A stretch of 64,000 nucleotides of DNA from Benincasa hispida. Lineage: Eukaryota > Streptophyta > Magnoliopsida > Cucurbitales > Cucurbitaceae. Both the position numbers and the translations under genes were made by a program. The stretch spans positions 68,472,608 through 68,536,607 of the forward strand of contig NC_052360.1 of assembly GCF_009727055.1 (NCBI RefSeq). The letters run 5' to 3'. Numbering within the stretch: position 1 is the stretch's first letter; every line of letters starts with the position of its first letter. Below are positions 32,785-44,222 of the stretch, piece after piece. The notes below the pieces were generated by a model. That model had not been told where the DNA came from and searched no databases. It saw only the letters and a program-made list of their open reading frames with translations.

Positions 32785-34065
32785 ATGGAAGACCTCGTTC
32801 TTTCTCCTTCATCTTCCTCCTCCTCCTCCCTCCACCACCGCCTCCAATTTCTCCTCCATACTCAGCCACTCCCTTGGGCCTACGCTATCTTCTGAAAAAC
32901 CACCACCGACGACAATGGCGGTCTCTTCCTCTCATGGCGTGAAGGCCATTTCCAATCCCCTTCTAAACCCACCTCCTCCTCCTCTGACCACTCTCCCCCT
33001 CTCCTCCCCGACGACCCAACGGACCTCGATTGGTTCTACATGATGTCCTTAACCTGCTCCTTCGCCGCCGCCGACGGCCTTCCCGGTAAATCCTTCAGCT
33101 CTGGTTCTGTTGTCTGGCTCACCGGCCCTGACGATCTCGAGCTTTACGACTGCCATAGAGTCAAAGAAGCCAAATCTCACGGCATTCAAACCCTCCTCTG
33201 CGTTCCAACTTCTTACGGTGTCCTGGAACTCGCTTCCCAACAAATCATCCCCGAGGATTGGACCTTAATCCAACAGATAAAATCGCTTTTCGACTCGGAT
33301 CTATCTAATTTCACGAATACCAGTAGTAGGCCACTTCCGTTTTTGGATCAGGACTTTAATTTTGAGGATATTGGGTTTATAAGCGAAGTCCCGGAGGAAG
33401 AAATCGAAACCCCATCAAGGAAAAAATCGAAAACAGGGGAGTGGCCGGAGCTGTCGGATTCCGATAGCCCTGTTGCGAAAACAGAGGCCAAAAAAACCGG
33501 GCAAAAACGAGGACGGAAGCCAAATATCAGCAAAGAAAATGCAATGAACCATGTGGAAGCAGAACGGCAAAGAAGAGAGAAATTAAACAACAGATTCTAC
33601 GCATTACGATCGGTAGTTCCAAATGTTTCAAGAATGGACAAAGCGTCGTTGCTTTCCGATGCGGTTTCGTATATAAACGCACTGAAAGCGAAAGTGGAGG
33701 AGATGGAAGTTCAATTGAGGGATTCGAAGAAATCCGACGGTAGCAGCGGAGAAGGCATGGATAACCAGAGCACCACCACATCGGAGGAGCAGACAAAGGC
33801 TAACAATGCCATAGCCGCCGCCATACGGTTCGATGTGGAGGTGAAAATCATAGGTTCCGATGCAATGATCAGAGTTCAATCACAGAACTTGAATTTCCCA
33901 TCCTCCATTGTAATGGGTGCATTTCGAGATCTGGAGTTCCACATTCATCATGCTAGTATAACAAATGTGAATGATTTTATGCTTCAAGATGTTTTGATTA
34001 GGCTTCCTCATGGTTTCTCCACCAATGAAGCTCTGAAAGCCGCTGTTTTGTCAAGATTACAGTAA
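32785..34065 (+). CDS. bHLH14/MYC2-like transcription factor, in-frame TGA at codon 37
   Basis: The single-exon frame of 426 sense positions starts at ATG 32785 ([13 protein letters not shown], context CCCATGG). The N-terminal MYC domain is recognisable from [12 protein letters not shown] and WAYAIF, through [34 protein letters not shown] and [19 protein letters not shown] to [16 protein letters not shown] basic helix-loop-helix follows at about residues 245-310 ([17 protein letters not shown], with the His, Glu and Arg that read an E/G-box), and an ACT-like C-terminus from about residue 345. Family members are nuclear, bind CACGTG-type boxes and act in jasmonate responses with JAZ repressors; that role is inferred here. 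A TGA at 32893-32895 replaces the Trp that usually follows YAIF. Without readthrough, translation could only restart at ATG 33040 (341 residues), losing the first 85 residues and part of the JAZ-interaction region. I cannot tell a pseudogene from a base-call error. Confidence 0.88.
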
Positions 34066-35309
34066 GCAAACCGCCTTTCTTTCTTCTTCTCCTTTCTCAT
34101 ATTGTAATCAATCTTATGCATATCCGATTAATATCTTTAGTCTTTGGATTCGTCGTCTCTGCCTCTTCCTCACTCTGTACAAAAATAACCTTTCTTCTTT
34201 TCTGGCTTTTTCTTTTTTCTTTAAATCATGGTAATATATATTTTGAGAGAAAATTAGAGAAAAAATAATTTAATAAGTGCATCTCATCAAATTCTCCTTA
34301 CTCTTTGTTTAAAATATTTTAATATTTATTTGTGTGAGTGCATCAAAGTATAAAGTCAAATGTAACTTTTTCTTTGTATTAAAAGTTTCTGTACTATGGT
34401 TTTTTGTTTTGGTCTCTCAACTTCATGACATCAAATTTAGCACGTGCTATGTCTTTCTCTCTAACTTTCTTCCGAATTTATTTTAGCTTTACTCTACTTT
34501 TACCTTTTTCTTATTATTTTTTTTTTTAAATTTTTTAGTCGAAACAAAGAAAGATAGAGACAACACCATTATACTAATGAAGGCAATCTTAATATAATTT
34601 TTTTAAAAAAAGAAAATCAAATTTAAATATTTTTTTTGATACATTTGTAAATCTCAACGACTATAGTTAGATTTGTAAGGACATACTTAGTTGACCATCC
34701 GGATTTTGTTTTATGTTTTTCAGATTTACTAAATTCAACAAATATATATTTTTCGAACAACTTAGATTTTATTTTTGAAAAATATTTTCGAGTTCTATGA
34801 TTCAAATTGTGTAAATTCTGAAAAACAATATTTTATGTTTTCATTGTATTCAGATTGTGAATTTTAAAATTTAAAATGTAGAATGATATTGAATAAAAAT
34901 AAATACATTTTGATATATGGTTATGTCATGTTATAAACTCAATTCATTTTCTAAAACAATTAAAATTTGTATTACGTAATGTATTATAAATTAGATAATA
35001 TAACAAAATAAAATTTGGCAAAAAACATGTTCATACATCAATTATTAATCGGCTGTGGTCAACTAATATTTAGTGAGTAACTCACAACAATTTTTTTCAT
35101 TAAATTACTTGTTTCAAATTTCTAGTTTCACATTATCTACCAAACAGATTCTAAATATTCAAATGCTTTTGTTGTGGGAATGATTAGCGGTAGCTTAGGA
35201 TACACCTGTCCCCCTTTCTTTTATTCACACACAAATATTTAAAAAAATATTATATTAGTTGGGCCGCACAAAACATGGATGCAAATAAATTTTTCCTTTT
35301 TCTTTTTTC
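34066..35309. other. 3' flank of the bHLH gene and AT-rich intergenic DNA
   Basis: The first ~150 bases are pyrimidine-rich and fit a 3' untranslated region. AT-rich DNA with no supported gene follows. Confidence 0.5.
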
Positions 35310-35341
35310 ATTTCAATTCTCCATATAAAATGTTCCGAAGT

Positions 35342-35990
35342 GTTCATGGGTTGGTTTGGGTTGAAAGACTTTTTAGACCAACATAATTATTCGGTTATAA
35401 ATTTTTCAACCCAAATAACCGTTATTAAGAAGTGAAAGACGTTTTAGACCTAATCTAATTATTCGGGTTATAAATTTTTTCAACCCAAATAACCTTATTA
35501 GAGTGAACTCAACCCAACTCAACCCTAAAATATTTGGATTGGGTTGGTTCGGGTTAATGGGATCATTTATTTAAAATTGTATTCTAAAAAGAAGTAAAAT
35601 GTAAATATGTAAAAATCTAATTTAATTATTTTCCAATATTGAATTAAGATTAACAACTCAATTTCAATTTACATAGTGAAAATTTTCTTTTTATAGTACA
35701 AAAAACTACTTTTAAGAACTGTTGAAGAATAAATTATCTAAAAAAGATATTGGAATTAAATAAAATTAAAAATCGATATATATATAAATAATTGTGTTAT
35801 AACTAATAAAAAATATATTTTAAAGTTAATAATAAATTCGAGTTGATTCAGGTTGGTCTGGGTTATATTAGATGAATCTATGAACCAACCCAACTCATAA
35901 AATTTCCATTTATTTGAACCCAACCCAACTCAAATGAGTTGATAACCCAACCAAAATCGCATGGATTGGATTGGATTGATCGGTTTTTTT
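35342..35990. mobile_element. Putative hAT-like non-autonomous element
   Basis: It begins GTTCATGGGTTGGTTTGGGTT and is rich in GGGTTGGGTT and AACCCAACCC words in inverted orientation, ending near GATTTTTTGAACA. The other direct repeat (29050-29080) lacks it and gives an empty site. Candidate 8-base target copies TCCGAAGT and TCCGTACT differ at two places, so superfamily and exact limits are tentative. Confidence 0.5.
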
Positions 35991-37297
35991 AGGTCATCGA
36001 TTTTTTGAACATCCGTACTCCGAGATTTGTGATACTCTCTTCCACATTCTCGTATATATATCCTCTCCTCACCACTATAAATACATAACTGTCTTTATTT
36101 GAAAAAACAAAATAAAATACTAGTAGTACGGTACCAGGTTTTTTTTTGTTCAAAGTGTACCCCACTACCAAAAATTATTGGGATGGGAAATTCCATAACA
36201 ATGTTGGACGCAACTATGATCAAAATAGTCACTCACCTACCACTAGTAATTCTCATAAATTCCAATCTTAACGGTAAATATAACTAACCATCGGTCTAAA
36301 ATGGAAGAAGTTATTTAGGAAGGTAGCAACAATCTGGCACACAATTATTTTTTTATCTTTTTTTTTTTTATTTTTATTGTTGTGATTAAAGAAAATATAT
36401 CGTATTAATATCAAGTAGTTTTGAATGGAACATATAAATATTATTTTAGTTATGATACTTTTGATTTTGGTTCATTTTAATACTTATACTTTGAAAATAT
36501 TTATTTTGATTTATATACTTGTAACTTTAGTTCTTTGGTACCTCTAGATTTAAAAAATGATCATTTTGATTGGTATGGTTTGATAAAACTCTCCTAAATT
36601 GTTCTTATTGATTTTATATATCTATTGATTTTATATATCAAACTATGGGAGCTATTGAGAATTTTATCAAATAAGATGAATTATTTTTAAGGTTATATCA
36701 AACTAATAAAGGTTAAATTCTAACTTTTTAAATTATAGAAACTAAATTCTAACATTATCCAAATTGCAGGATGAAATTTGTAATTTAATGACTTTTTTTA
36801 TTTGTAAAATTGTCAAGAGAATTTCGATTCATGACTAATAATTAATCCCACAGTATTACCGGTATTTTCTGAAGCCCACTTGAACCACATAACAAAGAGA
36901 AATTATAAAAGATTTTAAAAGAAAATTATCACGTTACACAACTGTAGTTGAATAACTAAATAAAAGATTTAAGGTTGAAATATCATTTTGGTCCTCATTC
37001 TTTAAGTTTATTCAATTTTAGTCTATGTACATTTAATTGTCCAATTTTAGTTCTTGTACCTTTAATAAATCATAAATTTAGTCCCTCAAAATTATTTTTA
37101 CCAAAATTGGTTAAATAATAATAATAATAATAATTTCTATGCAATGAAATACAATATGTGAATATGTTTTCAAAATTTATAATAAAAAATGTTAATATAT
37201 AACAAAAAGTTCTCTAGAAACTAAACTAAACTAGTATTGTGGGCTGAGGTTAAGATTTATTGAAAGTATAGAGACTAAAATTAAACAATTGAAAGTA

Positions 37298-37382
37298 GGT
37301 TTCCTCGGGCCAGATGGAGATTGGCCCTCGAGTGCAAAAGCGAAAGGGAGCTTGACTGCAAGACCCACCCGTCGAGCAGGGA
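37298..37382 (+). other. Nuclear plastid DNA: 23S rRNA gene fragment
   Basis: About 85 bases (GGTTTCCTCGGGCC, GATTGGCCCTCGAGTGCAAA, GGGAGCTTGACTGCAAGACC, CACCCGTCGAGCAGGGA) match, from memory, the late part of chloroplast 23S rRNA before the CGGAT/AGTGATCC region, with a few changes. It is much richer in GC than its surroundings. It is too short to be a functional rRNA and is a nuclear insertion of plastid DNA. Confidence 0.85.
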
Positions 37383-37559
37383 AGGAATTAAAACGAACAA
37401 ATTTCAAAGTAGTGGGACAAAAGTAGTATTTTAACCAAGATTTAACTAAATAACTTAACTATCATAAAGCTCGTACTATCCACCTTGATTCCAGAGGTTC
37501 GGTTCTACCACCCCACATATTGAGAAAAAATAACGTTAGCAATTAAATGATTAAATTAC

Positions 37560-37797
37560 AAATTTGGTCCCTATAATTTGAAAATAATTAAAATTTAGTC
37601 CCTACAATTTTATAGTTAGAACTTAGATCTTATTGATTGATACAATCCTCCTAAATAGTCCCTACGGTAAGGACAAAAGGTTTATCAAATTATAGCGACT
37701 ATTTATGAGTTTTTATCCAACTATAAGGAGTAAATTCTAACTTTTAAAATTATAGGGACTAAATTTTGACTTTATGTTAACTATAGAGACCAAATTT
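37560..37797. repeat. Foldback MITE (TTTGGTCCCTATA arms)
   Basis: The left arm AAATTTGGTCCCTATAATTT and AAATTTAGTCCCTACAATTT is mirrored on the right by AAAATTATAGGGACTAAATT and CTATAGAGACCAAATTT. The whole piece of about 240 bases could fold into a hairpin. Such TAGTCCCTA foldback sequences are frequent in plant intergenic DNA. Confidence 0.75.
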
Positions 37798-38036
37798 AAA
37801 ATTTAAACTAAATAAATAGAGTGAAAAAATAGGCTAAATTATACAAAATACCCTTAAATTTTTAACTTTGTGTCAAAAATATATTTAAATTTTCAATAGT
37901 TCAAAAAACTATTTTTAAACTTTCAAACATTTAAAAAAAAATTCTTAAAGTAAAAAAAAATAAAAATAAAAAAATACCCTTATAGTGAGTTTTGAACAGA
38001 AACCATTTATGTTTTGTTTCAAAAATACCTTTAAAC

Positions 38037-38068
<32 letters not shown>

Positions 38069-38310
38069 AGAGTTGTAAAAAAGTATTCTTACTCTTAGTA
38101 ATATGAACTAAACCTATTAATAACAAAAACAATTAAAAAAAAGTTAAAAATGGTCATACCATTGATATATTGATCAATTTATTTGAAGTTTTATTGGGTT
38201 TGATAAGAACCAATTTCAAACCAAATTATATAAATATACTCATTTCTTTTTCTTCACATAGATAGTTCATTTTTTTTTTCCATTTGTTCATTTCTTACAC
38301 TAGTTTTTAC
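37798..38310. other. AT-rich intergenic DNA
   Basis: Several A-rich runs (38040-38063) and no gene. A 30-base piece at 38093-38124 recurs at 51560-51589. Confidence 0.5.
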
Positions 38311-39243
38311 TGTTGGAATTTTTATTTGTTAGCTTCATATTTTTCTAAGGCATTATTTTCTGCAGATGTCTCAAAATAGTCTTAACATCGGTGTCAGACA
38401 ACAGATTATTTTTTCCTAATCTGAAAATATCCGACAAATTTGTTTCATCTGATATTTTCTTTATTGTAGCGCGACTTATCTTCTCCAAATTGGGAGTTGT
38501 TTCCTTTTCTGGATCTGTTTAAAAGAAGTATTATGCTGTTTTCTGAGACGAACTTTTTTGTTGGCCACTTTTGTTAATCAAGCAAGACGAGTGTTTGTTC
38601 TAAGACCATTGTGTATATCATGATGTTCTTGCTTGTTGCTTACTATTCCACTATGCGAATTCTTCATCCGTTGATTGCAACACATTGAAGATAATCATGG
38701 TCTTAGGGGGAGCCTAAGCTATTACTCTTGAAGAATGGATTCTCATCTTTGGGGGAGCCTAAGATTCAGCATCGAAAGAGAAGCTAAACATCATAGGGAG
38801 ATCCTAAGAATCAACAGTGAAGGGAGTTCGCTGACTTAAGGAAAGATATCAACATGAGAGGGGTCTCATTCATTGTTAGAGGCTGACCTGGTTAACATTA
38901 ATATTATCAAACTTAGGGGGAGCCTAAGTACACTTAGGAGGGAGTCTCACATCTAGGGGGAGCCTAGGTGGTCAATGAGTTGAGCTTTTCGTGAGTCAAT
39001 GTAGTGATCATGTATTACAGATAAATACTACGTTGTAAACTGCTTAACTCTTTAATATTAGTGGATTATCTTTCCTGGGCACACTGCTCCCCGGACGTAG
39101 GTGATTTATCGCCAAACTGAGTCACTAACTCCTATGCTCATTTACTTGTCTTTCCGTTGTTAGTATTATGATGTTACAATACTTGTCAGCACATTTTGTT
39201 TAGCATCCAGTTTAGAGTGACGAGTCATCCAAACACTTTTTCA
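38311..39243 (+). repeat. 5' LTR of the SIRE-like element
   Basis: It ends CACTTTTTCA immediately before the primer-binding site; the start TGTTGGAATTTTTATTTG is chosen by the TG rule and is less certain. The middle (38698-38975) carries five copies of a motif near CTTAGGGGGAGCCTAAG. The LTR at 21854-22552 is of the same family. Confidence 0.72.
38698..38975 (+). repeat. Repeated hairpin/purine motif in LTR
   Basis: Copies of (T)TAGGGGGAGCCTAAG lie near 38702, 38751, 38795, 38911 and 38957, about 40-115 bases apart. Each has arms CTTAGG and CCTAAG around a purine core. The reverse-oriented family member at 21854-22552 has matching ones (near 22136, 22180, 22287 and 22330). Confidence 0.8.
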
Positions 39244-39244
39244 G

Positions 39245-39257
39245 TTGGTATCAAAGC
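39245..39257 (+). other. Primer-binding site of the SIRE-like element
   Basis: TTGGTATCAAAGC follows the LTR end by one base. It resembles the usual TGGTATCAGAGC but with AAAGC in place of AGAGC, as also in the element at 54119-64000. Confidence 0.8.
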
Positions 39258-39286
39258 GAGACACCATTATTTGAGGTGTCTCGATC

Positions 39287-40740
39287 ATGAACGGGATCAA
39301 AGAAGGTGGCTCTATAACTCATCCTTCGGTCTTGGATGGTACAAACTATTCTTACTAAAAAGCTTGCATGACAACCTTTTTAAAGTCAATTGATAGTAAG
39401 ACATGGAAAGTAGTGATTACTGGATGGTCTCATCCAACCACTAATACTAATGATAAGAAGGAAGTTTTAAAACCAAAAGTTCAGTGGTCTAAAGTTGAAG
39501 ATGAGGCATTTTTAGGAAATTTGTGTGCCTTAAATGGCATATTTAACGACATTGATCGTAACATTTTCAAATTAATTAACACATGTGTTTCTGCAAAAGA
39601 GGCATGAGATATTCTATCCATTACTCATAAAGGAACGTCAAAAGTAAAATTTTCAAGGTTGCAGTTGTTGACATCAAAGTTCGAGAACCTCAAATTGTAT
39701 GATGATGAATCTATTGTTGTGTTTAATGTTCGGCTATTGGACATTGCTAACGGAAAATTTCAGAAGAAAGATTAGTTCGAAAGTTATTGAGATCTCTACC
39801 TAAGAAGTTTGATGAGAAAGTAACCACTATTGAGAAGGCCCAAGATATATCATTTCTGAAAGTTGATGAGCTTTTTGGGTCCTTGCTTACTTTTGAGATG
39901 TCCCTAGATGGAAAGCCAAAGAAGAAGAATAAGGGAATTGCCTTATAGTCCTCAGCTGATGATGATTATGAAGGCTCTGGCAGAGAGTTTAAGGATACTC
40001 TTGCTAAATCAATGCTTTCAAAACAATTCAACTATTTTTCAAACGATTTGGAAAGAAGTTTGGCAATTTCAATGCTAAAAACAATAAGTTTGGTGGTTCT
40101 ATTTCTCAAGCAAGTCAAGATCTAAAGTAATAAGAAGAAATCTGACAAGTGTGGTCCCATAAACCTTTGAAAGGAAAGATCATCCAAGTACAGGGAGTGT
40201 GAAGGTTATGGTCATTTTCAAACAGAATGTCCTAACTTCTTGAGAAAGCAAGGCAAAAATTATGTTTTAACCCATTCTGATGATGAGTCCCAAGTCATCA
40301 GTGACTCAGAGGAGGATGTCAAAGTGCTTGTTCGTAACATCTCATCTGACTTATTATCTTATTAAATTTTAGAGTATGATGCATATGCAGAAAATGTTTA
40401 GGATAAGGTAAATAATGTGTCTACAGATTCTTCTTATCATGCTCTTTTTATTAAATGGCAGGAAGATAAAAAAGCATTTGATGTGCAAAATGAAAGAATT
40501 GAAGCTTTTATGGTTGATAACCATAGACTTATAACAACCACTATAGATTTAAAGCATGAACTTTCTCAAGTTAGAGATGAAAAGGACTCAGTGTGCAAAA
40601 ATATTAGAATGTTGGACACTAGTATTGAGTCTTTAGAAGAAATTCTGAAAAAAGGAAAGACAACTGGTGATAACACTAGACTTGGATTTCCTAAAACTGG
40701 GAGTCAGCATAATAGACAGTCTCAGTCCAAAGGGAAGTAA
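39287..40740 (+). pseudogene. SIRE-like gag with zinc knuckle
   Basis: The ATG at 39287 starts MNGIKEGGS and HPSVLDGTNYSY, after which a TAA (39356-39358) replaces the usual Trp. The same region continues with MTTFLKSIDSKTWKVVITGW, then GTSKVKFSRLQLLTSKFENL (UBN2-type capsid) and a knuckle ECEGYGHFQTECP at about 40187-40234, whose first Cys is Tyr. A coiled-coil-like tail (ERIEAFMVDNHRLI, LKHELSQVRDEKDS) follows to 40740. At least three frames are used. Confidence 0.88.
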
Positions 40741-41039
40741 AAGATTGAGTTTGTTAAAGCTAATGATCCAGAGTCTTATGGCTTTAATGGAACATCTTCT
40801 AGCAATTCGACATGGGAAGCCAATAGAGTGCACAAACTAAGATGAATTTGTCACTACTATGGAAGAGTGAGTCATAAACGACATTTTTGTTATCAACTAT
40901 CCAGTTGTTTTCACAGATCCTCAAACTTTAGAAATGCTTCTCACTTCCCTCGAAACAACATTCAAAGGAAATCGAAAGTCAAATAGATTTTGAGGGTTAA
41001 AAGTGACCGAAATGCTTGCAACACCGTTTTCACTTCCAT

Positions 41040-41240
41040 CAGATCCTCAGCTAAAGGAGACTAGTACTTTGATAGTGGGAGTTCTCGTCACATGACTGGT
41101 GACAAGAATGATTTATCTGAACTTAAACTAGTCAGCTTGGGAAAGGTGACTTTTGGAGACGGTGTTTGGGGAAAGATCATTAGGAAATGAAAAATAAATT
41201 ATCTGAGTCTTCCACCATTTAATGATGTAATGTTGATTGA
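41040..41240 (+). pseudogene. SIRE-like protease
   Basis: YFDSGSSRHMTGDKNDLSEL, the Copia protease active site with DSG intact, is encoded from about 41066, and is followed by GKVTFGDGVWGKII. A TAG precedes it where Trp is normal and stops follow. Confidence 0.82.
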
Positions 41241-42128
41241 AGGGCTTACTCCTAGTCTAATTAGTATCAGCCAGCTATATGATCAAGGGCTAAGTGTTAG
41301 CTTTTCTAAAGACAAATGTGTTGCCATAAATGGTGTCAATGCTCTTATCATGACAGGCATGCGTTCCTTTGGTAATTGTTATTTTTGGTGCTCTGACAAT
41401 GTTTCGCAGGTTTGTCATCTCTTTAGACAAGATGAAGCTAGCCTATGGTATAAACACCTTGGGCATGTGAGCATGAAGACTATATCTGGTCTCCTCGCAT
41501 TACCTATTTCTACTGGAATTATCTGTAGTGATTGTTAATCAGTTAAATAAACCCACACTTCTCATAAATAGATATCTCATTATGGGTTCTCACAAATCTT
41601 GGAATTGCTTCATCTTGACCCTATGGGACTGATGCAATCAGAAAGTTTAGGAGGAAAATGTTGCGTTTTGGTTATGGTGGATGACTTCTCCCGATACACT
41701 TGGGTTCATTTCCTTTGTGATAAATCAGATATCTTTTATGTTTTTCAAGCTCCCTGTCTTCAGTTACAACGCGAGAAAAATCTGAATGTGATACGAACTA
41801 GAAGTACCATGGTAGGGAGTTTGAAAACTCATAATTTACTGAGTTTTATTAGTCAGCTAGACTTCTCCATGAATTCTCAGCCCCCATCACTCCTCAGTAG
41901 AACGAGATTGTGCAAAGAAAGAATCAAACTCTTTAAGAGATGGCTCGCGCAATATTACATGCCAAACATATACCATTCTACTTTTGGGCAAAAGTCTTGA
42001 GCACAACATGTCACATACACAATAGAGTTGTTTTACGGCCAGGAACCTTGAGCACAATTTATGAGATATGGAGAGGGAGAATATCGAATGTAAGATACTT
42101 CCATATTTTTGGCAGTGCTTGTTACATT
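41230..42128 (+). pseudogene. SIRE-like GAG-pre-integrase and integrase
   Basis: The frame 41230-41538 gives LIEGLTPSLISISQLYDQGL and SLWYKHLGHVSMKTISGL with CSDC. The next frame has LLHLDPMGLMQSESLGGK with the first catalytic Asp and VMVDDFSRYTWVHFLCDKS. The region of the second Asp (near 41790) is altered to VIRTRS. After further shifts, the end reads VRYFHIFGSACYI, where the LTR insertion interrupts. Confidence 0.88.
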
Positions 42129-43982
42129 TGAAGGGATTAGAATCCTAAGTGGAAGCTTTAGGATTGTGTTGCATTCGATTTTTCCATTTTTAAAGAAACC
42201 AAAACAACAAGCTAAACAAAATGTAATAGGATAAACATTATGCTAAGCATGCATTGTAAAGGAGAAGCAAAAAGGAAGAATGATTATTACCTTCACAAAC
42301 TCCCAAGTTTCTCAAAAATCCTCTTGTTCTCCACACGAATGTCTCCTCAACGATCATTGACACTATCACAAGAATAACTTTGTTATTCTCTAGGATTCCA
42401 AGAGTTGGATGAGTTACCTCCAACCCTTAGAAGAGGAAGAGGTAGAGAGATTGTAGTGAAAATGTAGAGAGGAGTTAATTTAGTGGCTAAGGTATGATTT
42501 TCACAAAATCAAAAGTTTGACCTAAATGGGCTAAAAAGAGGAATTTATATGGAAAAGGATTTACCCCTTCTCCAAGTATTTCCCTTTTTTACCTTTGATG
42601 GCAATTAATTAAATAAACCCTTATTTAATTAATTAGTACATTAATTAAATAACCATATATTAAATCTAATTTAATATATATAGTTAATTAATTAATATAT
42701 ATAAACATCACATGTTTATATTCTTCCACCTCTCTATCATTTCTTAATCAATTTATAATTAACCATTAATTAATTAATTAAGTAACTATATTAAATCATA
42801 TTTAATATAGAGTTAATTAACATATAAATATCACGTATCTATATGTATAAATCTCTTTAGGAATCCAATTCATATAAATCTAATATTTGAGTCTCATTCA
42901 AATATATCTCTCTTACATAATTTGAATTATAGATCACATCTATAATTAATCATATATTAATCACATCCATATAAAATTTCCTTAATTGATCGGAACAATT
43001 CAACTCATTCCTCATTAATATCCTTTAGTGAGCTAACAAGGGGACATGGTGGACCTACAGATCAGAAGTTTCAACAATATGAGATTAATAGACTAAACTC
43101 ATTAACCAAAGTAATCAATATTCGTTAATTATGGGTACACTTTACTAAAGACCCACAACTGCACTCTTCTCACTGTGGATATATTTCTGTGTCCATGAAT
43201 ATATACCAATAATAGGAAGTCAGCCCTTCATGAGTGTTTGTAACACCAACTGGGTCAAATTATTGTTTTACCATTGGGTTACCTCTATATCCTTAAGTAA
43301 TAATACTTCTCTAATGAACAACCTGTTTATGGTCCAACCATTAAACAGAAACCCTTTTGAGCTAGTGAGAGGGTAGGGGAATTTGTTCAAGTCCTGGAGA
43401 CACCATTTTAGAGAACACTCATTTACTTACCCTAAAGTCGGGAAGGAGTGAATTCCATTTTGTATTATTATGTTCCCAGTTCCCCATTCGGTCGTGACCA
43501 CAAAATGGTAAGCTTATTGGGTCGGAAAACTAGCCACTCTTACCCTCGTGAACAGGAGTTTATAATACATTCAGGATTAAGACTAAGTTACCTAGGTCAT
43601 CTTATTGAAATAGAAACCTAACTAGTTAACGGTGTTACATCTAGTGGTTACTATTTTGTGGTCTGATCTTATCAAACTCATTGCATAAGATACCCTCACT
43701 CGCATGTCACCTACACGAACGTGTTGGATCATTGTGTTTGTATCAAGTACAAAGTGGGTCGTTGATGACGGGCAGAAATGCACATCATCTTAGGCCTTTT
43801 CTTTAGAATTATGAGGATTATTAAGTAAAATATGCGGCGAATATGTTAGGAATTCATGAGAAAACGAGTTTGTATCGATCGACATTAAGAATCTCAACTA
43901 ACCCACTATTATGCGTTATTATGCGTCCAATTGTTTATTTTTGTAGCAACCGCAGAAATCAATCGCATACGTGGGAGCTAGA

Positions 43983-44222
43983 TTATCGTGGAGACGATCG
44001 CATGCGCGATTGCATACGCTCAACACACGAATATTACATCCATTAATCGCATGCAGTGATCGCATACGACAATCGTATGGGTGCTGTCTCTTATACACAT
44101 CTAGATGTGTATAAGAGACAGTTATCGTGGAGACGATCGCATGCGCGATTGCATACGCTCAACACACGAATATTACATCCATTAATCGCATGCAGTGATC
44201 GCATACGACAATCGTATGGGTG
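43983..44222. repeat. Exact 101-bp duplication around adapter (artefact)
   Basis: Bases 43983-44083 recur unchanged at 44122-44222, offset 139, with only the adapter between them. It is an assembly product, not a biological duplication. Confidence 0.96.
44084..44121. other. Nextera/Tn5 mate-pair junction adapter (contaminant)
   Basis: Complete 38-base junction: CTGTCTCTTATACACATCT followed by its reverse complement AGATGTGTATAAGAGACAG. The crossing frame reads YTHLDVYKRQ, a well-known contaminant peptide. Confidence 0.99.

Larger units (their letters stand above)
35310..37485. repeat. Diverged direct repeat, downstream copy
   Basis: Partner of 29040-31290, in the same orientation. Compared with that copy it has an extra 650-base insertion at 35342-35990 and an extra segment around 36965-37440 that contains plastid DNA, and it lacks the MITE. 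Together the two copies bracket the bHLH gene. Confidence 0.65.

Noticed and set aside
32726..33043. 105-residue Pro/Ser/Thr-rich frame upstream of the bHLH frame
   Set aside because: It is an out-of-frame shadow; the frame from 32785 gives the family's N-terminal motifs across the TGA.
33049..33879. Minus-strand frames of 64-89 residues
   Set aside because: Antisense shadows of the bHLH coding sequence.
37298..37382. Functional ribosomal RNA gene
   Set aside because: Only about 85 bases of plastid-like 23S rDNA with changes, in nuclear AT-rich DNA; a plastid DNA insertion.
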